NCBI GenBank assembly: GCA_004335835.1
Contig: RWJK01001210.1
Coordinates: 71,313 to 135,312 of the forward strand
Length of the DNA: 64,000 nt
Reading direction: 5' to 3'
Source of the DNA: Scenedesmus sp. ARA3
Taxonomy: Eukaryota; Chlorophyta; Chlorophyceae; Sphaeropleales; Scenedesmaceae
Positions 29,961 to 43,161 of the stretch are shown piece after piece (within the stretch, counting starts at the first letter, position 1; each line of letters opens with the position of its first letter). The notes beneath the pieces are model-generated. The model saw only the letters and a program-made list of their open reading frames with translations, searched no databases and was not told where the DNA came from. Made by a program: the position numbers and the translations under genes.

Positions 29961-32900
29961 CAGCGCCTCCCGCACCGCCCGGTGCTCCCACATGCCGCCC
30001 TCAATGCTCAACACCTGCAGCTGCGGCAGCAGCCCAGGCAGCTGCAGCAGCCCCAGCCAGCACTCCCCGGCAGCAGCAGCAGCAGCAGCAGCGTTAGGCC
30101 CTGCAGCAGCAGCAGCAGTGAGGCCGGCGCTGCCATGCGCAAGGCTGCTGCTGCTGCTGCTGGGGCTGTGGGTTAGGCTTGGGGTGTAGTAGCCGCTCGC
30201 ACCCGGGCTGCTGCTGCCTGCTGGCGCTGCTGCTGCTCCGTTGGCGGCTGACCTCGCTGCTGCTGCTGCTGCTGCTGCTGCGCTGCCAGTGCTGCCAAAG
30301 GATGCTGAGTGCATGCTGCTGTTGCCAGCCTCAGCCCGCACAAGCGTGCTGCTGCTGCTGGGGTTGATGCTGCTGCTGCTGCTGCTGCTGCAGTGTGCGA
30401 GGCAGTGGCTCCCCAGCCGCAGCTCTTTCAGCAACTTGCAGCTGCCCACCCAACTCGGTATGCCCCGCATGCGGCCACGCGAGCTGCCCTGACCCCCGAG
30501 ATCTAAAACCCTCAAGCTGTGCCTGAACCCTGGCAGTGTATCAGGGCTTAGCTGGGCGCCAAACCCTGGCACTGACAGCGCATTGCCCTGCAGCTCGAGC
30601 CGCGTGAGGCCCGTGAGCAAGGCTAGCACTGGCGGCAGCTGCCCCAGGCTGCAATGCCCTAAGCATATACCATGCAGCCGCTGCAGGTGTGCCAGCTCAG
30701 CAGGCAGGCAAGCCCCGGGGTTTAGCCCCATGTCGTGGTTTAGCGCAAGGTTTAGGTCCTGCAGAGCCACCAGCTGCGACACGCAGCTCGGCAGCTGCTG
30801 CAGCCCCATATCCACTAATGAAAGCGAGGTAATGCTCGTGTTGGTGAGCATGCTGCTGGGTAAGTTGCTGCTGCCTGCTGCTGTGCTGCTACCTGCTGAT
30901 CCTCTAAGGCCTCTCAGCCTGCTGCCATAGCCCCGCCTGGCCCCACCAGTGCTGCTGCTGCTGCTGTTGCTTGCTGCAGTATGGTGGTGATGCCGTTGGT
31001 GGTGCCGCCGGCCATGCTGCCCGGCAGAGCCTGCCGCTGCTGCTGCTGCTGCTGCCGCCTCCTGCAGCTGTGCTAGCTGCTGCTGGTGCTGGGTCATAGG
31101 GAGCAGCTGGCACGCCTCGCTGCTGTTGGGTGTGGGCCTGCTGGCGTTGCGCAGCGTGACCGCTGCCAGCTGCGGCAGCGTCAGCAGCAGCGGCATGGGG
31201 TTGGACTCCAGCTGGCAGCGCTCCAAGGTGATGCTGGTCAGGTCTGCACGGCAGCAGCAGCAGCAGCAGCAGGAGCAGCAGCAGCAGCAGCAATTATTAT
31301 TAAGCAGCAGTGGCGCAAGTTACAGGACCATAATGGTGCGTGCAGGCGCTAGCAGGCACTTCTCCGTCCACATGCAGTGGGCAGTTCAACTCATTTGTGC
31401 TTCTACACAGGCAACTGCCGCCATCACCAACCGACCATGGCAGATACCACCTGCAGCCTTGTCGCATCGTTCAAACAATCAAACCCAGCAAAGCCCACCA
31501 CCCAGCTCACCGCCCAGCCCACCGCGCAGCCCACCACCCAGCCCACCTGTCAGCTCCCCCAGCTGCGCCGACAGCCCCTCCAGCCACATGCTGCCCAGCT
31601 TGAGGCTGGCCAGCCCAGCGGGCAGCTCACTCAGTGCCGCAGGGCTGGCCGGGTGGATGTCTAAACTGACGCTGAGTGAGGTGAGGCGCGGCAGGAAGCC
31701 CAGGGCTAGTAAGCCGCCATCTAGGCAGGCCTGGCTGGCGCAGCACAGCTCCAGCGCAGCCAAGCAGCGCAGACGGCCTACATGGCGGCTCCAACACAGC
31801 CACAGATGCAAAGACTTACGGCAGAAAAAAGACACATTTGGAGGCGACACATGGAGAGAGCAGGGGACCTGGCTGCAGCTGGCCCTACTGCGGCTGTGAC
31901 ATCAAGTTCCAAAGGTTAGCAGCAGTAGCAGCAGCTGGACTTTGCTTGCATGGGCGTTTGTGCATTACTGCGACTCTGCTGCTGCTGCTGCTGCACACCG
32001 CTGTCAAAAACAGGTGATGCGTGACTGCAACCTCCTGCACGCTGCACGCTACCGCAGCTGCACGCTGCTGGCAGATGCTGTAACCTCCTGCAACCTCACG
32101 AACGCTGCTCGCTGCTGCAACCTCTTACACAGCTGCAAGCTGCTGCAACCTATTCATTTGCTCACCTAGAGGCTCGTATGCATCAGTGCCCTCCACTGCT
32201 CCCACCAAGCACACACTGGCCAGCTGCGGCAGCGCCCCCAGCAGCTGCTCCAGCGCCTGCCGGTCAAAGTCGTGGTAGCTGTGGTGGCTCAAATCGAGCA
32301 GCAGGCGGCCCGTGCCGCTGACAACTGCAGGGTGGCGCTGCAGCCATGTTAGCACGGCTTGCGCTGAGAGGCTGCAGCGGTGGTGGTGGTGGCGGGAGAG
32401 GGAGAGGCGGGAGAGGTGCTGCCGCGCGATGCTTGCAGGAGGGCTGCCGCCTGGCAGGCCGAGCGACACTGCAGGAGCAGGAGCACAGCGGCAGTTAAGA
32501 GCGCATGCATGAGACATTTCGCACATTCTGCCAGCTCGGAGAGAGAAAGTAGTCTGCAAAAAGCGGATGAAGGGCCGGCACAGCAATGTCCTGCATGTTG
32601 TGGGCACCCATCCTGCTACTGCTGCCGCTCGGCCAAACCCTAATGGCTGATGCAGGCCCTGCAGGGCTGTGTACCAGACTTTAGTGGCAAAAGATAGGTA
32701 GCTGACCTTGGTATGGTGCATATTGCGAGGTCCAGTAGCCCCCAGTGTCGCTTTCAGGTGAGCTGCCCAGCACAGGGGAAGCTCCCCGGTTCACAGGTGT
32801 GCTGGTGCCAGAGCCTGCCCGTTGCAGATCGTCACATGTGGCAGACGCATCCTGTCTAGTAGACCTTTTCACATGCAGCGCCTCTGCCGAGGGGTCTATG

Positions 32901-33106
32901 ATGATGGAACTCCACAGGCCGGGTGTGCCGAGAACTAGCCGGTGCCAGCGCTGACACACGAGTGGCAGCGTGTTTCGGAACCATATAAAGCGTGATGTTG
33001 CTGCTTTTTGTGCTGTCTGAGGTCCCCATGACGCGAGCTGCTTGAGAACGCAGAGAAGCACATCATCGGTTGCACTCGTAGCTGGAGAAACTGTGTCATA
33101 TTCCAT
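29901..33106 (-). CDS. F-box / leucine-rich-repeat protein
   Basis: Four exons in phase give 758 residues: 32707-33106, 32166-32468, 31547-31777 and 29901-31243 (stop TGA). Residues about 10-70 form an F-box-like region (DDVLLCVLKQL ... LPLVCQRWHRLVLGTPGLWS), which would bind SKP1 in an SCF ubiquitin ligase. From about 230 there are leucine-rich repeats (LPRLTSLSVSLDIHP, LTSITLERCQLESNP, ITSLSLVDMGLQQLP, LQDLNLALNHDMG, LRVLDLGGQG, LLKELRLGSHCL), which would recognise the substrate. Long Ser/Ala/Gln runs interrupt the repeats in the last exon. The donor of exon 1 is GTCAGC, weaker than its neighbours, so the exon 1-2 junction is the least certain. The substrate is unknown. It shares a short divergent spacer with UTP21. 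Confidence 0.85.
31251..31292. repeat. (CTG)n in sense orientation before F-box/LRR exon 4 acceptor
   Basis: A CAG run on the plus strand. In the gene's sense it is a (CTG)n tract that ends within about 10 nt of the acceptor (first exonic base 31243). Confidence 0.85.
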
Positions 33107-33628
33107 TGTTCAATTGTTAAACGTCAGTGAAAAGCAACATTGGCTCACAGCTTGCTGAAGGGCTTATAAACAGCTTCCTCAAAACGCATGTCGACCCTGT
33201 CAGCAGCTGCGACCTGCAAATCCTAGATACATATAGCATGAAAAGCTCGTAGAAAGCTTGATATACACGACAGTACGTCGAGAATAACTGACAAGTGACA
33301 TGACAGCCCGCAGTGTGTGCCCAGTGTGCAATGTTGTCGCTGTGAGCAGGGATCGTGGAGCGGTGAAAGTCTAAAATCTGCACACGGCAGTCGTTAAAGG
33401 CGTTCTCCTGTCTTATTTTGGAGGTGCTGGCTGCTATAACACTGCATTGGTTTCGAAAGGGTGCTCTGGTCTGCTTGAAACTTCCTATTTGGAGTTTGAG
33501 AAGCTGTCAAATCAACATGGACGCATAGCTGGGGGTTCTTGATAAGAAGCATAACCCAGGGCTTGCGGCAGCAGCAGCAGCAGTCAGGCGGTAGCCAGGC
33601 AGTGGCGGCGGCAGCAGCAGCAGCAGTC
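33107..33628. other. Short divergent promoter region, F-box/LRR and UTP21
   Basis: Only 522 bp separate the two start codons, so the promoters probably overlap. A TATAAA (33165-33170, plus strand) is present, but its distance from either start is not diagnostic. CAG-rich sequence just before the UTP21 start could extend its frame upstream only through non-ATG codons. Confidence 0.5.
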
Positions 33629-36600
33629 ATGTCAGGCCCGCTCTTCAAGCCGTTCAGGGCACTTGGGTACATCACAGAGGATGTTCCCTTTGCCGTGCAA
33701 CGACGTGGCAAGGAGACCTATGCTGTTGTCAGTGTCGGCAGGACTTGGCAGGTAATTGGCATGGGGTATGATAGGAACGGCAGCTCATGCTGTAGCAGCT
33801 GCTGTACCCCTGACATGCACAGTGGTTTTGGAAGTCTGCAAGCCTTGTTACTATCACTTGCATGAACCTTAGCCATGACAACGGCAGTGCTAGGGTTTGA
33901 CCAGCGGAGCAACAGCCGTTCATCCAGCAACGTAGCTATGCTCACGTATGCATGTGACTGCATCGCGCATCTGACATGACCTGATACTGCATGGCTGCAG
34001 ATCTATAACACTTCCAAGCTCACGCTGGTGATGGTGGGACCCCAGGTGCGCCAGCAGCTGCCAGATTTGGCAGCACACGCTGCGCAAGGCCCCTGTAGCA
34101 CTAAGCCCACGGCATGCTGTCTTCACACAGCAGCAGCAGCTGTGAACACCGTGCAGCTGAGTGTGCGGGGCTGTGCAGTGCCAAGGCAAGGCAGGCACAG
34201 GTGTCAACGTCAATATTTTGTGCCTGCAGTGCATTGTGGCAGCAACACGTAATTGTCACCTGGCATGAGGAACAGGCACTGTGCAAGGCATGCCTTGATT
34301 AACGGCGCACCTACCCACGTGTTGTTGTTTTTCCGTTCTTTCCTGCTGTCCGTGTGTGTGCCCTGGCTGCCTGCAGCTGCCTCGTGCTGTGGTGGCGCTA
34401 GCCACGAAGGGCGACCTCACTTTCGCAGCAACTGGCGCAGCCATACATGAGGCGAAGCGGATGCATGCGTGAGTTGCAGGCACTGCCGCATGCAGCAGCG
34501 CAGCGTCCGACTGGACCTTCTCCTGTGCAGCAGCAGCAGGAGAACAGCATAGCCAGCGTACGGCATCACTGCCATTCAGCCACGGCGCTGCTTGCATGCT
34601 GAGCTGTGTAAGGCAGAATGTTGTTGCATCTATGGTGAAGGGAGCCAGTCCTGCACCCCTGCACATACTGCCTGTGGTGGCACATGCTGCAGCAGCTGAA
34701 GCAGTGGTGTGTAGATGCAGAGAGCTGGCTGACTGGCTGGCTGGCTGGCTGTGTAAATTTTCATGCATGGAGCTGCAGGTGGCCACTACCTGCCCTTACT
34801 GCTGCAGCAGCATGCGCCAGCAGTTGCTGAGCCGCAGTGAACACCACTATCGCCGGTGTCTCTGCTTGTGCTGGCCGTGGCGTGCCTGAAATCCCTGCGC
34901 ACCTTGTGTGCTGTCTTCTGATGGGTTTGCTGCCATGCACCTGTATGTTTGCCGCTTGCAGGACTGGCGTGTATGCCGGCCACCGTGCTGCTGTGCTACA
35001 GATGCTGGTGCTTGGTGACAACCTGCTGTCATTAGGCAAAGATAGGCAGCTGCTGGTGTGGAAGATTGGGCAGTACGATGCACCAGAGGTGACCAGCAGC
35101 ATGCAGGTGCAAAAGCAGCGCGGGGGCCAGCAGCAGCAGCTTGCAGGCACTGCTGGAATGGTGACCTTGCAGCCTGCGAGGCATCTTATGGCAGGCAGGC
35201 GGCGCGTTAGTAGGTCATCCTGCCCCTCGCGAAGCACCATGCAGCAGGGGAAGGCTTGTTGATTAGCCATCTGGGTGTCCAAGAGTCTCGATTCTGCTTC
35301 AGCCCCTTCATTATAGAAAGTCTACTGTCCATGTGCATACATCCATGCAATCCAGATATGTTATCTCACATCTTTGTTATGGTATGTGATTGTTGCTTGC
35401 AGGCTGTGATAGACCTCGGGGCTGACTTTGAGCCCAGCTGCATGGCACACCCAGACACCTACATAAACAAGGTGGTGATTGGAGGCACTGATGGCAGCCT
35501 GCAGCTGTGGAACTTCAAGACGCAGCAGCTGGTGCACAGCTTCAAAAGCTGGTGAGTGATCTGAGCTGCTGTCTGTGTAATGAGACATGCACGCATGAGC
35601 TTCTGGTGATGCAGGATCCCGCCCTGCACTCGCTAACCCTTCTGCTCCTCTTCATTGCGTTGCTGGGACCTGGCAGCTTTCATGAATACAAAATGCTTGC
35701 TGTGGTTGCATTGCCATGTATGAACGCACCTCTGCAGCAAACCTCTGCCTGACACCAGCCTGCAACCCTCCTGCAAACATTTCCTGCAAACTCACAGGGG
35801 CTCCCCCGTGCGCTGCCTAGCCGCCTCCCCAGCGCTTGATGTGATGGCTGTGGGCCTAGCAGACGGTCGGGCAATCCTGCACAATCTGCGGTATGATGAG
35901 CAGGTCATGGTGCTTCACAACGCAGCAGCGGCAGGCACAGGCGCAGCGCGGTTCCTGCAAGGCACAGCAGCGGCCAACGCAGCAGCAGCAAGCAGCGCTG
36001 CAGTTACTTGCCTCTCCTTCAGAACAGGTAGGCTGTGTGCGGCGCGGAGGATCGAGCCTCATATGCAGTTGTTTTGTAGGAACATGCTGCGTGGTGTGGC
36101 CTGCATGCATATGTCTCTCCTGCAAGGCTTCGTGTGTGGGCAATGCTCAGCGCACGTCTTCTACAGCGTTATCTTTTCATGTCATCCAGCTAGTCGCACA
36201 GCACAGCAGCGGCAGCCTTGCTCTTGCACTTGCCCTCACGCGCCAATTCATGCGGCTGCCTCGCTGCTTCACGGCTTGTGTACATCTCCGCTGCTCCCGC
36301 CATTTTCTTAAACTGCAGGCCAGGGTCTGCCGCTGCTTGCTGTGGGAGGCAGCGCAGGTCTTATTGCGCTGTGGAACTTGGAGGGTCGCTGCCTGCATCA
36401 TGTCATCAGGGATGCGCACGACAGGCCTCTGCTGGGGCTGCACTTCTTTGCAGGAGAGCCGCTGCTGATGAGCTCTGCGGGCGACAACAGCATCAAGCAG
36501 TGGGTGCGTTGACCAGGGTTTGACCGAGGGTTGACCGAGGGTTGACCCTGTTTCTAGCCGGCGCCTTGCTGCATGCACGACTGCTGTCAATTGTGACACG

Positions 36601-39258
36601 CCTATCGCCTTCAAGCAGCTGAAGTTGAAAAAGCTTCCGTCACTTAGTGTGCTGTGGTGTTTACTAAGCAAGAAACCTGTCGCCTGCTGCTTTTATGATT
36701 TGTCGTGTCAGGTGCTAGACGGCACAGATGCAGTGCCGCGGCTGCTCAAGTTCCGCAGCGGCCACAGCGCGCCACCTGCAGTGGTGCGGCATTATGCAGA
36801 GGTAAGCAGTGCATCCTCACGCTCCTGCACACAGCATGGGCTGCAGGATTGTGTTGAGGTCTGCATGTGCATGCTCTGCTTGCTGCTCAGCACAGAGACC
36901 TCATGAGGGTTGCGTGTTTGTCGTCCACTACTGCTGAAAACACAAACCGCTCTTGGCAGCATCGTTTCATCACCTGAGCAGCTACCCTCCTTGACTTGCC
37001 ACACCGCAACAATCTACCGCACTTTTGTTTACGCATCCCGTTGTGCTGCAGGGCCTGCGGCTGCTCTCTGCGGGCGCTGACCGCAGCTTCCGGCTGTTCA
37101 GAACCCCGCTATCCTTTTGTATTTCCATCTGTATTCACAGCACTTGCCACACTTGCGCTGTTGTGCTGCAGGGGCTGCGGCTGCTGTCTGCTGGCGCTAA
37201 CCGCAGCTTGCGGCTGTTCAGCACCCCGCTATCCTTTGTATTTCTATCTGTATCCACAGCACTTGCCACACTTGCGTGTTTGCGCTGCAGGGCCTGCGGC
37301 TGCTGTCTGCGGGCGCTGACCGCAGCTTCCGGCTGTTCAGCACCATCCAGGACCAGCAGAGCCGCGAGCTCAGCCAGAAGCACACAGCAGCACGCGCCAA
37401 GAAGCTCAAGGTCAGCGCGGAGGAGCTGAAGCTGCCAAGAGTTACACAGATGGCGGCCTGCGAGGTGCGTGGTTCGGTGTCAAAATGATTTGAGCTTGCA
37501 CGCAACAAGGAGTGAAACACAGCTGGCTGTGTGGTGCGAGTAAGCTGCCGCACGTGACGCAGCTGGCGGCCTGCGAGGTACGTGTGTGTTTTGCTTGTGT
37601 GCTTGTGTGCTTGTGTGCTTGTGTGCTTGTGTGCTTGTGTGCAGCGCAAAAGTGCGGCCGCACGGCGGGAGGGGAGTGGCATGGGGGTGCTTGTTCAGGT
37701 GTGTGTGGTCTTATGGTGAGGTGCACTGCACTGAGTGCATGTAGGTGTGTGTTATTGCACGCAGCAAAGATGGGTAACACAGGGCGGCTGTGTGTGTTGC
37801 AAGAGGTAGTGATGTTTGGATTGCTTTGTCAGATTGGTTAGCGGTCGCTGTTGCTGAATATGCCATGCAGCAGCTGCCTCCTGGCTCGACTATCACAGCC
37901 TGGTGTGTCTGGAGCCGCTTGCGTGCATGCCGTGCCACTCTCCTGGTGTTACATGTGTGTGCTCGTCCTTTACAATCATGCAGCACCAACAACGTGCTGC
38001 GCTGCTGCATCTCCCTCTCTCTTTGCACGCAGACGCGCGAGCGAGACTGGGCAAACGTGGTAACATGCCACGCCGGCGACCCTGCTGCATACACGTGGCG
38101 CCTTGCACACTTCACACTTGGCGAGCACGTGCTGCTGCCGCCACCAGAGGAGCAGCAGGTGCCCGGCCAGCAGCTGCAGACAGCTGCAGCAGCAACTGCT
38201 GTGGCGGTTAGCTGCTGCGGCAACTTTGCGCTGGTGGGGAATGATGCGGGGCGCGTTGACCGTTACAACTTGCAGAGCGGCATTCACAGAGGCAGCTACT
38301 GGCGCAAGCAGGCAGATGGTGAGTTTCCACAAGCAGTGCGAGTACTAGGTATACTGCCGTGCTAGTGCTGTCTGCTGCCCAGACACATGAGTATTTCATC
38401 CTGTGTGGTTACAAGCTTAATACCTCGTCTCACTGTTTTGTTTTGCGACGAAATAGTTGAATCGATTGAACTGGCAGATGGTGAGTCATCACTGGCAGGA
38501 GGTGCTGCAAGTCATCTTGGGTATGCCTTTGAGTCGGCAGCATTGTAAGTTAAGTCCTTGCTACAATGTTGTGCTAGTGCGTACTGCCATTGAGAAAAAC
38601 ATACGCATTTTCCTCCTCTGTTGTTGTATCACAAATTCATACCTCCTCTCCCCGCTTTTGCAACAAAATTGGTCAAAGTCGATAACAATGGTCAAACCAA
38701 CTATCCTGAACCCTCCCTGCTGTCCACGCTGCCCTGCGCAGGCGCCCTGCTCCCCGCGCACGAGTCAACAGTCGTAGGGCTAGGCTCCGACAGCTGCAAC
38801 AAGCTGCTGGTCACTGTAGGCAGCGATGCAGCACTACGCACGTGGGACTTCCGCAAGCAAAGCCTTGCAGGGGAGCTTTTGCTGGGCGCTGCTGCTACGC
38901 ATTTAGCGCTGCACACGGGCTCTGACCTGGCGGCGGTGGGCTGTGTGGACCGCGTGGTGCGGCTGGTGGACATTGAGGCGTGCAGGGTGGTGCGGCGCTT
39001 CAGCGGGCACAGGTGGGGAAGTGCTGCTGTTGGGCTGTGAGGCGTGAATGAAGGGTGACTGCTGCTGCTGGCAGCGACAATGACCCGTTTGTTTGTGTTT
39101 TTTTGCTGCCCCGTGTGATGCAAGGTATGCAATCCTGCTGTGCGCTCAGCAAGCTTCGAGTAGCAGCTTGCAGGCCTGGAGTTGTATGGTACTGGCAACC
39201 TTGGCTGCAGCAGAGCTGGAGCCTGACTGCTGACTCAGCGCCCCCGACTACAACTTAC

Positions 39259-39318
<60 letters not shown>

Positions 39319-39368
39319 NNNNNNNNNNNNNNNNNNNNNNNNNNNNNNNNNNNNNNNNNNNNNNNNNN

Positions 39369-39426
<58 letters not shown>

Positions 39427-42425
39427 GCGCTGCAGTGACCGGCTGACTGACGTGGCCATTAGCGCAGACTGCCGCTGGCTGCTGACTGCCGGCATGGACT
39501 GCACGCTGCGCGTGTGGGACATCCCCGCCTCACAGTGCCTGCAGGTGGGTGGCGTTTGTTGAGCAGGCGTGCTTGCTGTTCTTCATGTAATAATTGTTCT
39601 GGTACTGCACTTACTCGCGAATGCAGCACCTTTTTTGTTACGCAAGGGATAGGAGGTGCCTGCGCATGCTGCACCAGGAGCCTGCAGATGCGTGCATATC
39701 TGTTGTGGGTATCTATATGCAGCTGCCGCTACCCCAGCTGCGCTGGACGTGCTGATATGTGTTGTGCATGAGAAGCTGCGCAGCGTATTCTATGGTCAGT
39801 TGAGTCATTCCTGCAACACACACCTAAACGCATGGCTGCTGCTGCATCCATTCTCACAGGTAATGCACATGGGCACGCCTGTCACCTCGCTCACCCTCAG
39901 CGGCAGCCAAGACCTGCTGGCCACTGCCCATGTCAACAAGCGGGGCGTGTTCCTGTGGAGCAGCCAGCTCATGTTTGGGGACCCAGCAGCAGTAGCAACA
40001 TACAGCGAGGATGCAATCCCCGTGCACCTGCCGACCATCGCTGCTGCAAATGCCGGCAAGCAGCAGCAGGGCGGCAAGCAGCAGCAGCAGCAGCGGCAGC
40101 AGGATAAGGTGCGTGTGGCTTCAGCGCGGGCCGGTAAGCAGCAGCAGAAGGGCGGCGATGATGGCAGCAGCAGTGAGGAGGATGGGCAGCAGTCGGAGCA
40201 GGAAGATGAGCAGGAAGCTACACAGATGCTGCAGGGTAGGGAGGTACGCCTGCTGGTAGATGGTGGAGTGTTTTCTGATGCTGAAGAAGAGAGCAGCAGC
40301 GACTACTACCACAGCGATGGCAGCAGCAGCAGCAGCGACAGCGAAGCAGATGCAGCAGGGGACAGCAGCAGCGACGAGCCAGGAAACAGCGGCAGCGAAG
40401 ATGAGCTGCAGCAGCAGAAGCAGCGCAAGAAGAAGCGCAGCAGAGCGCGGCGTGCGGCGGAGGCTGCTGCCACTGCGGCAGCTGCGGTGGCTGCTGCCGC
40501 ATATCGCCAGACAGATAGCAGCGGCGCGCCGGCACCGCTGGGACCCAACTTGGCTACGCTGTCGCTGCTGCCGCGGTCACAGGTGGGTTTAGGGTTTTGA
40601 TTTTGCGCTGATCTTGGCTTTCAGCACACACTTGGCTGTTTTCGTAGCACAACTTGGGGACTTGCACTTTGCCGCTCATCATGTCATATCTTACAGTTCC
40701 GGCCACAGCGACCCAAGCAGGCATGCCGCAACAAGCCAGCAGCAGCCGTGGCTTATGCTATGTAAGCGGCTGACGCCGACAGCTTACTACCACACTACTG
40801 CTGTCGCTAGGCATCCTTTTCTTCTGGTGGTGGCCTTGCATTGCACTTTGCAAATGTATTTGCTTGACACCAAATGTAACAAGCATTCTTAGGCTTACAC
40901 CCTCTACTGCTGCTGCTGCTGTTATTCTTCCACAGTGGGAGAACCTGCTGCACCTGGATACCATCAAGGCCCGCAGCAAGCCCCTGGCCCCTCCAAAAAA
41001 GCCTGAGGCAGCGCCCTTCTTCCTGCCCACCGTGCCAGGGCTGTCGCGAAACCCTGTGTTTGCAGCAGCAGATGGCGCTGAGGTGGAGGGTGCAGAGGAG
41101 GGAGAGGCAGGTGAGGGGGTGCGGCAGCAGCAGCAGCAGGAACACAGTTGGCAGTTGTCACCTGTTGATGTAACAATTCAGGTGTAAGCGCGTGCTGTTG
41201 GGCGTTGGTTGACCCCATGTACCATAGTATGTCTTACTGCTGGCTCGATGCCTGGAAGTTGGTATATTACACACAACACGGACAGCACACAGCATTTCTG
41301 TGCCGAACCAAATCCTGCACACTCACCTTTTTTCACAACCGTCGCAGGCCCCGGCAGCCGCGTGTTGCGCAGCATCTCTGATTTGACATCAATGTAACTC
41401 GTGTGTTTGCTACCCCTGCCTGCACCATCCAACTCAACCCCCGCAGGCCCCGGCAGCCGTGTGCTGCGCAGCCGCGGCGACAGCGTCTCCGCAGCAGCAG
41501 CGCCCAGCGCATTCGTAGCACTCCTCCGCTCCAGCAGCGCAGCCGGCGACTTTGCCAGCTTCATTTCCCACATTCGCGGCCTGAGCCCGGCTGCGCTTGA
41601 CCTGGAGCTGCGGGCGATGCTGGTGCTAGAGGGTGATGAGTCAGCAGCAGCAGATGAGTCAGCAGAGGAGGAGAACGAGGATGTGAAGGATGTGGGGCTG
41701 CTGCTGGAGGCGCTGCAGGGGGAGCTGGATGCTGCGCGCAACTTCGAGATGGTGCAGGCGCTGCTGGCGCGCGTGCTGGTGGTGAGTTTGGGTTTGGCTG
41801 GGGTTTCTTTTGCTTGTTGTTTGTTTGTTTGTTTTTGGCATGAGCGAGTGTGCAATTTGCGTGTTGGCAGCTGGACGCTGCACGCAACTTTGAGGTGGCG
41901 CAGGCGCTGCTGGCGCGCGTGCTGGTGGTGAGTTTGGGCTGGGGTTATCGTGTGTGTGAGAGCAGTTGGTGTTGGGAGGTGTGGGTGCGGCCTGAGATGG
42001 TGCAGGCGCTGCTGGCGTGCGTGCTAGTGGTGAGCTGCTGTTGAGGATATTCCTTACATCTTGTCCTCACATTTTTCTTGTTTCAAACCTCATGTTTTAG
42101 CCGACTCTTGCATGCTCTGCTGCGCTGGAGCTTTTCTTGCGCACATCCATGGCAACACGCCGGTGCAGAATTACGGTTGATGATGTAGACATCATGTACC
42201 CTCTTGAACGCACACTACCTGCTCTCTGACCTCTGCGCCCTGCTGCTGCTGCTGCTGGTGTCTCTTTCCCTGCAGATCCACGGCGACACGCTGATGCGCC
42301 ACGCCTCGCTGCTGTCTGCCGTGCAGCGGCTGCAGCGCCGGCTGCGGGGCACCTGGCTGCGGCTGGATGAGCTGCTGCAGAATGTGCGCTGCATGGTGGA
42401 CTTTATTGGCAACGCGCAGCAGTAG
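33629..42425 (+). CDS. UTP21: U3 snoRNP-associated WD40 protein UTP21 (WDR36)
   Basis: Sixteen exons give about 1,093 residues: 33629-33751, 34001-34045, 34377-34468, 34962-35106, 35403-35551, 35798-36027, 36319-36503, 36712-36801, 37291-37464, 38033-38318, 38742-39012, 39436-39544, 39860-40582, 40936-41110, 41447-41781 and 42276-42425 (stop TAG). UTP21 is a UTP-B component of the small-subunit processome that processes pre-18S rRNA in the nucleolus. Family hallmarks are the start GPLFKPFRALGYITEDVPFA, SLQLWNFKTQQLVHSF, RDWANVVTCHAGD, NLQSGIHRGSY, SLLPRSQWENLLHLDTIK, APFFLPTVPGL and the C-terminal IHGDTLMRH helical domain. Two tandem WD40 propellers occupy about 1-700. Exon 13 adds a large Ser/Asp/Glu-rich, Gln-rich and basic insert absent from animal forms. 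The exon 4 donor could be 35088 instead of 35106; both keep the frame. The exon 12 acceptor follows a CTG array containing a gap. Confidence 0.95.
37031..37346. repeat. 120-bp tandem repeat containing copies of UTP21 exon 9 start
   Basis: The exon 9 acceptor and first ~54 bases occur three times, beginning at 37052, 37172 and 37291. Only the last continues into the complete exon. Flanking intron (CACTTGCCACACTTGCG) is part of the unit. Confidence 0.9.
37591..37642. repeat. 8-bp tandem repeat (TGTGCTTG)n
   Basis: Six to seven uninterrupted units in the UTP21 intron between exons 9 and 10, just after an echo of the exon 9 donor. Confidence 0.95.
39261..39423. repeat. Long (CTG)n array with a 50-N gap before UTP21 exon 12
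   Basis: Pure CTG on both sides of the gap (39319-39368), at least 36 triplets in total, in the sense strand, ending 12 nt before the acceptor at 39435. The array was probably too long to assemble. Confidence 0.95.
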
Positions 42426-43161
42426 CTGCTGCATGCTGCGGCGAGTACTGCATGGCGGGCCTGTGTGGCTCGCCGGAGGCTGAGCACTGCTGTTGGCAGA
42501 GAGTTTGCACATGGCGTTTAAGCATGTAAGTATCCTGAGCATCCTGAGCAGCTTTTTGGGAGGCCTGCCTCCAAAGCAAGTTGTGGTGCACCAGTATCAG
42601 GCGGTGCCAGTGGTGCTGCCGTGACAGACAGCAATGACTGAGTGGTGTGTTCATGTGGCAGCTGACAGGGCATGTGGCTGTCCTGCAAGGCGGCCTACTA
42701 CCGGCTGTAACATCACATGCGCAATTCAAAATGGCAACGTGCTGATGGCAATGCTATGCTGGGCTGCCCCAGAGGTGGCGCTTAGTTCCTGGTGACCTTA
42801 CTGTCATCGTGACATGGTGACGGTTTCGGTGTTCGTAGAGACGGCTGTCGTAGCCAGCCCAGCGCTCATCTGCAAAGCACGTGATTCCAGTGGCGTTTAT
42901 TGCATGCATGGCAGCGGCAAGCCTCTTACAATTGAGTTTAAAGAAGTTTTGCAGAGCAACTTCTTGTCAGTTCGCGGGCTCCGGAACATCCATCGCTACA
43001 GAAGCGCACGGCAAGCGCACCAGACAAGTACTTACCGCGTTGCCTTGCCAGACAGCAAGGAATCGATTTCAACAGGATATTGCTGCTGAGGTAGAGCCTT
43101 TGCGTGCGGTTTCTTGTCGTTGAAGGCAGGCAGCTCAGGACTCGCTTTACCAATCGACGAG
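42426..43161. other. Spacer between UTP21 and the secreted orphan gene
   Basis: Contains the UTP21 3' UTR and the promoter of the next gene in the same orientation. Apart from a TGTAA at 42706-42710 I see nothing specific. Confidence 0.5.
42706..42710 (+). terminator. Candidate polyadenylation signal TGTAA for UTP21
   Basis: First TGTAA on the sense strand after the stop codon, about 280 nt downstream. Confidence 0.45.
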
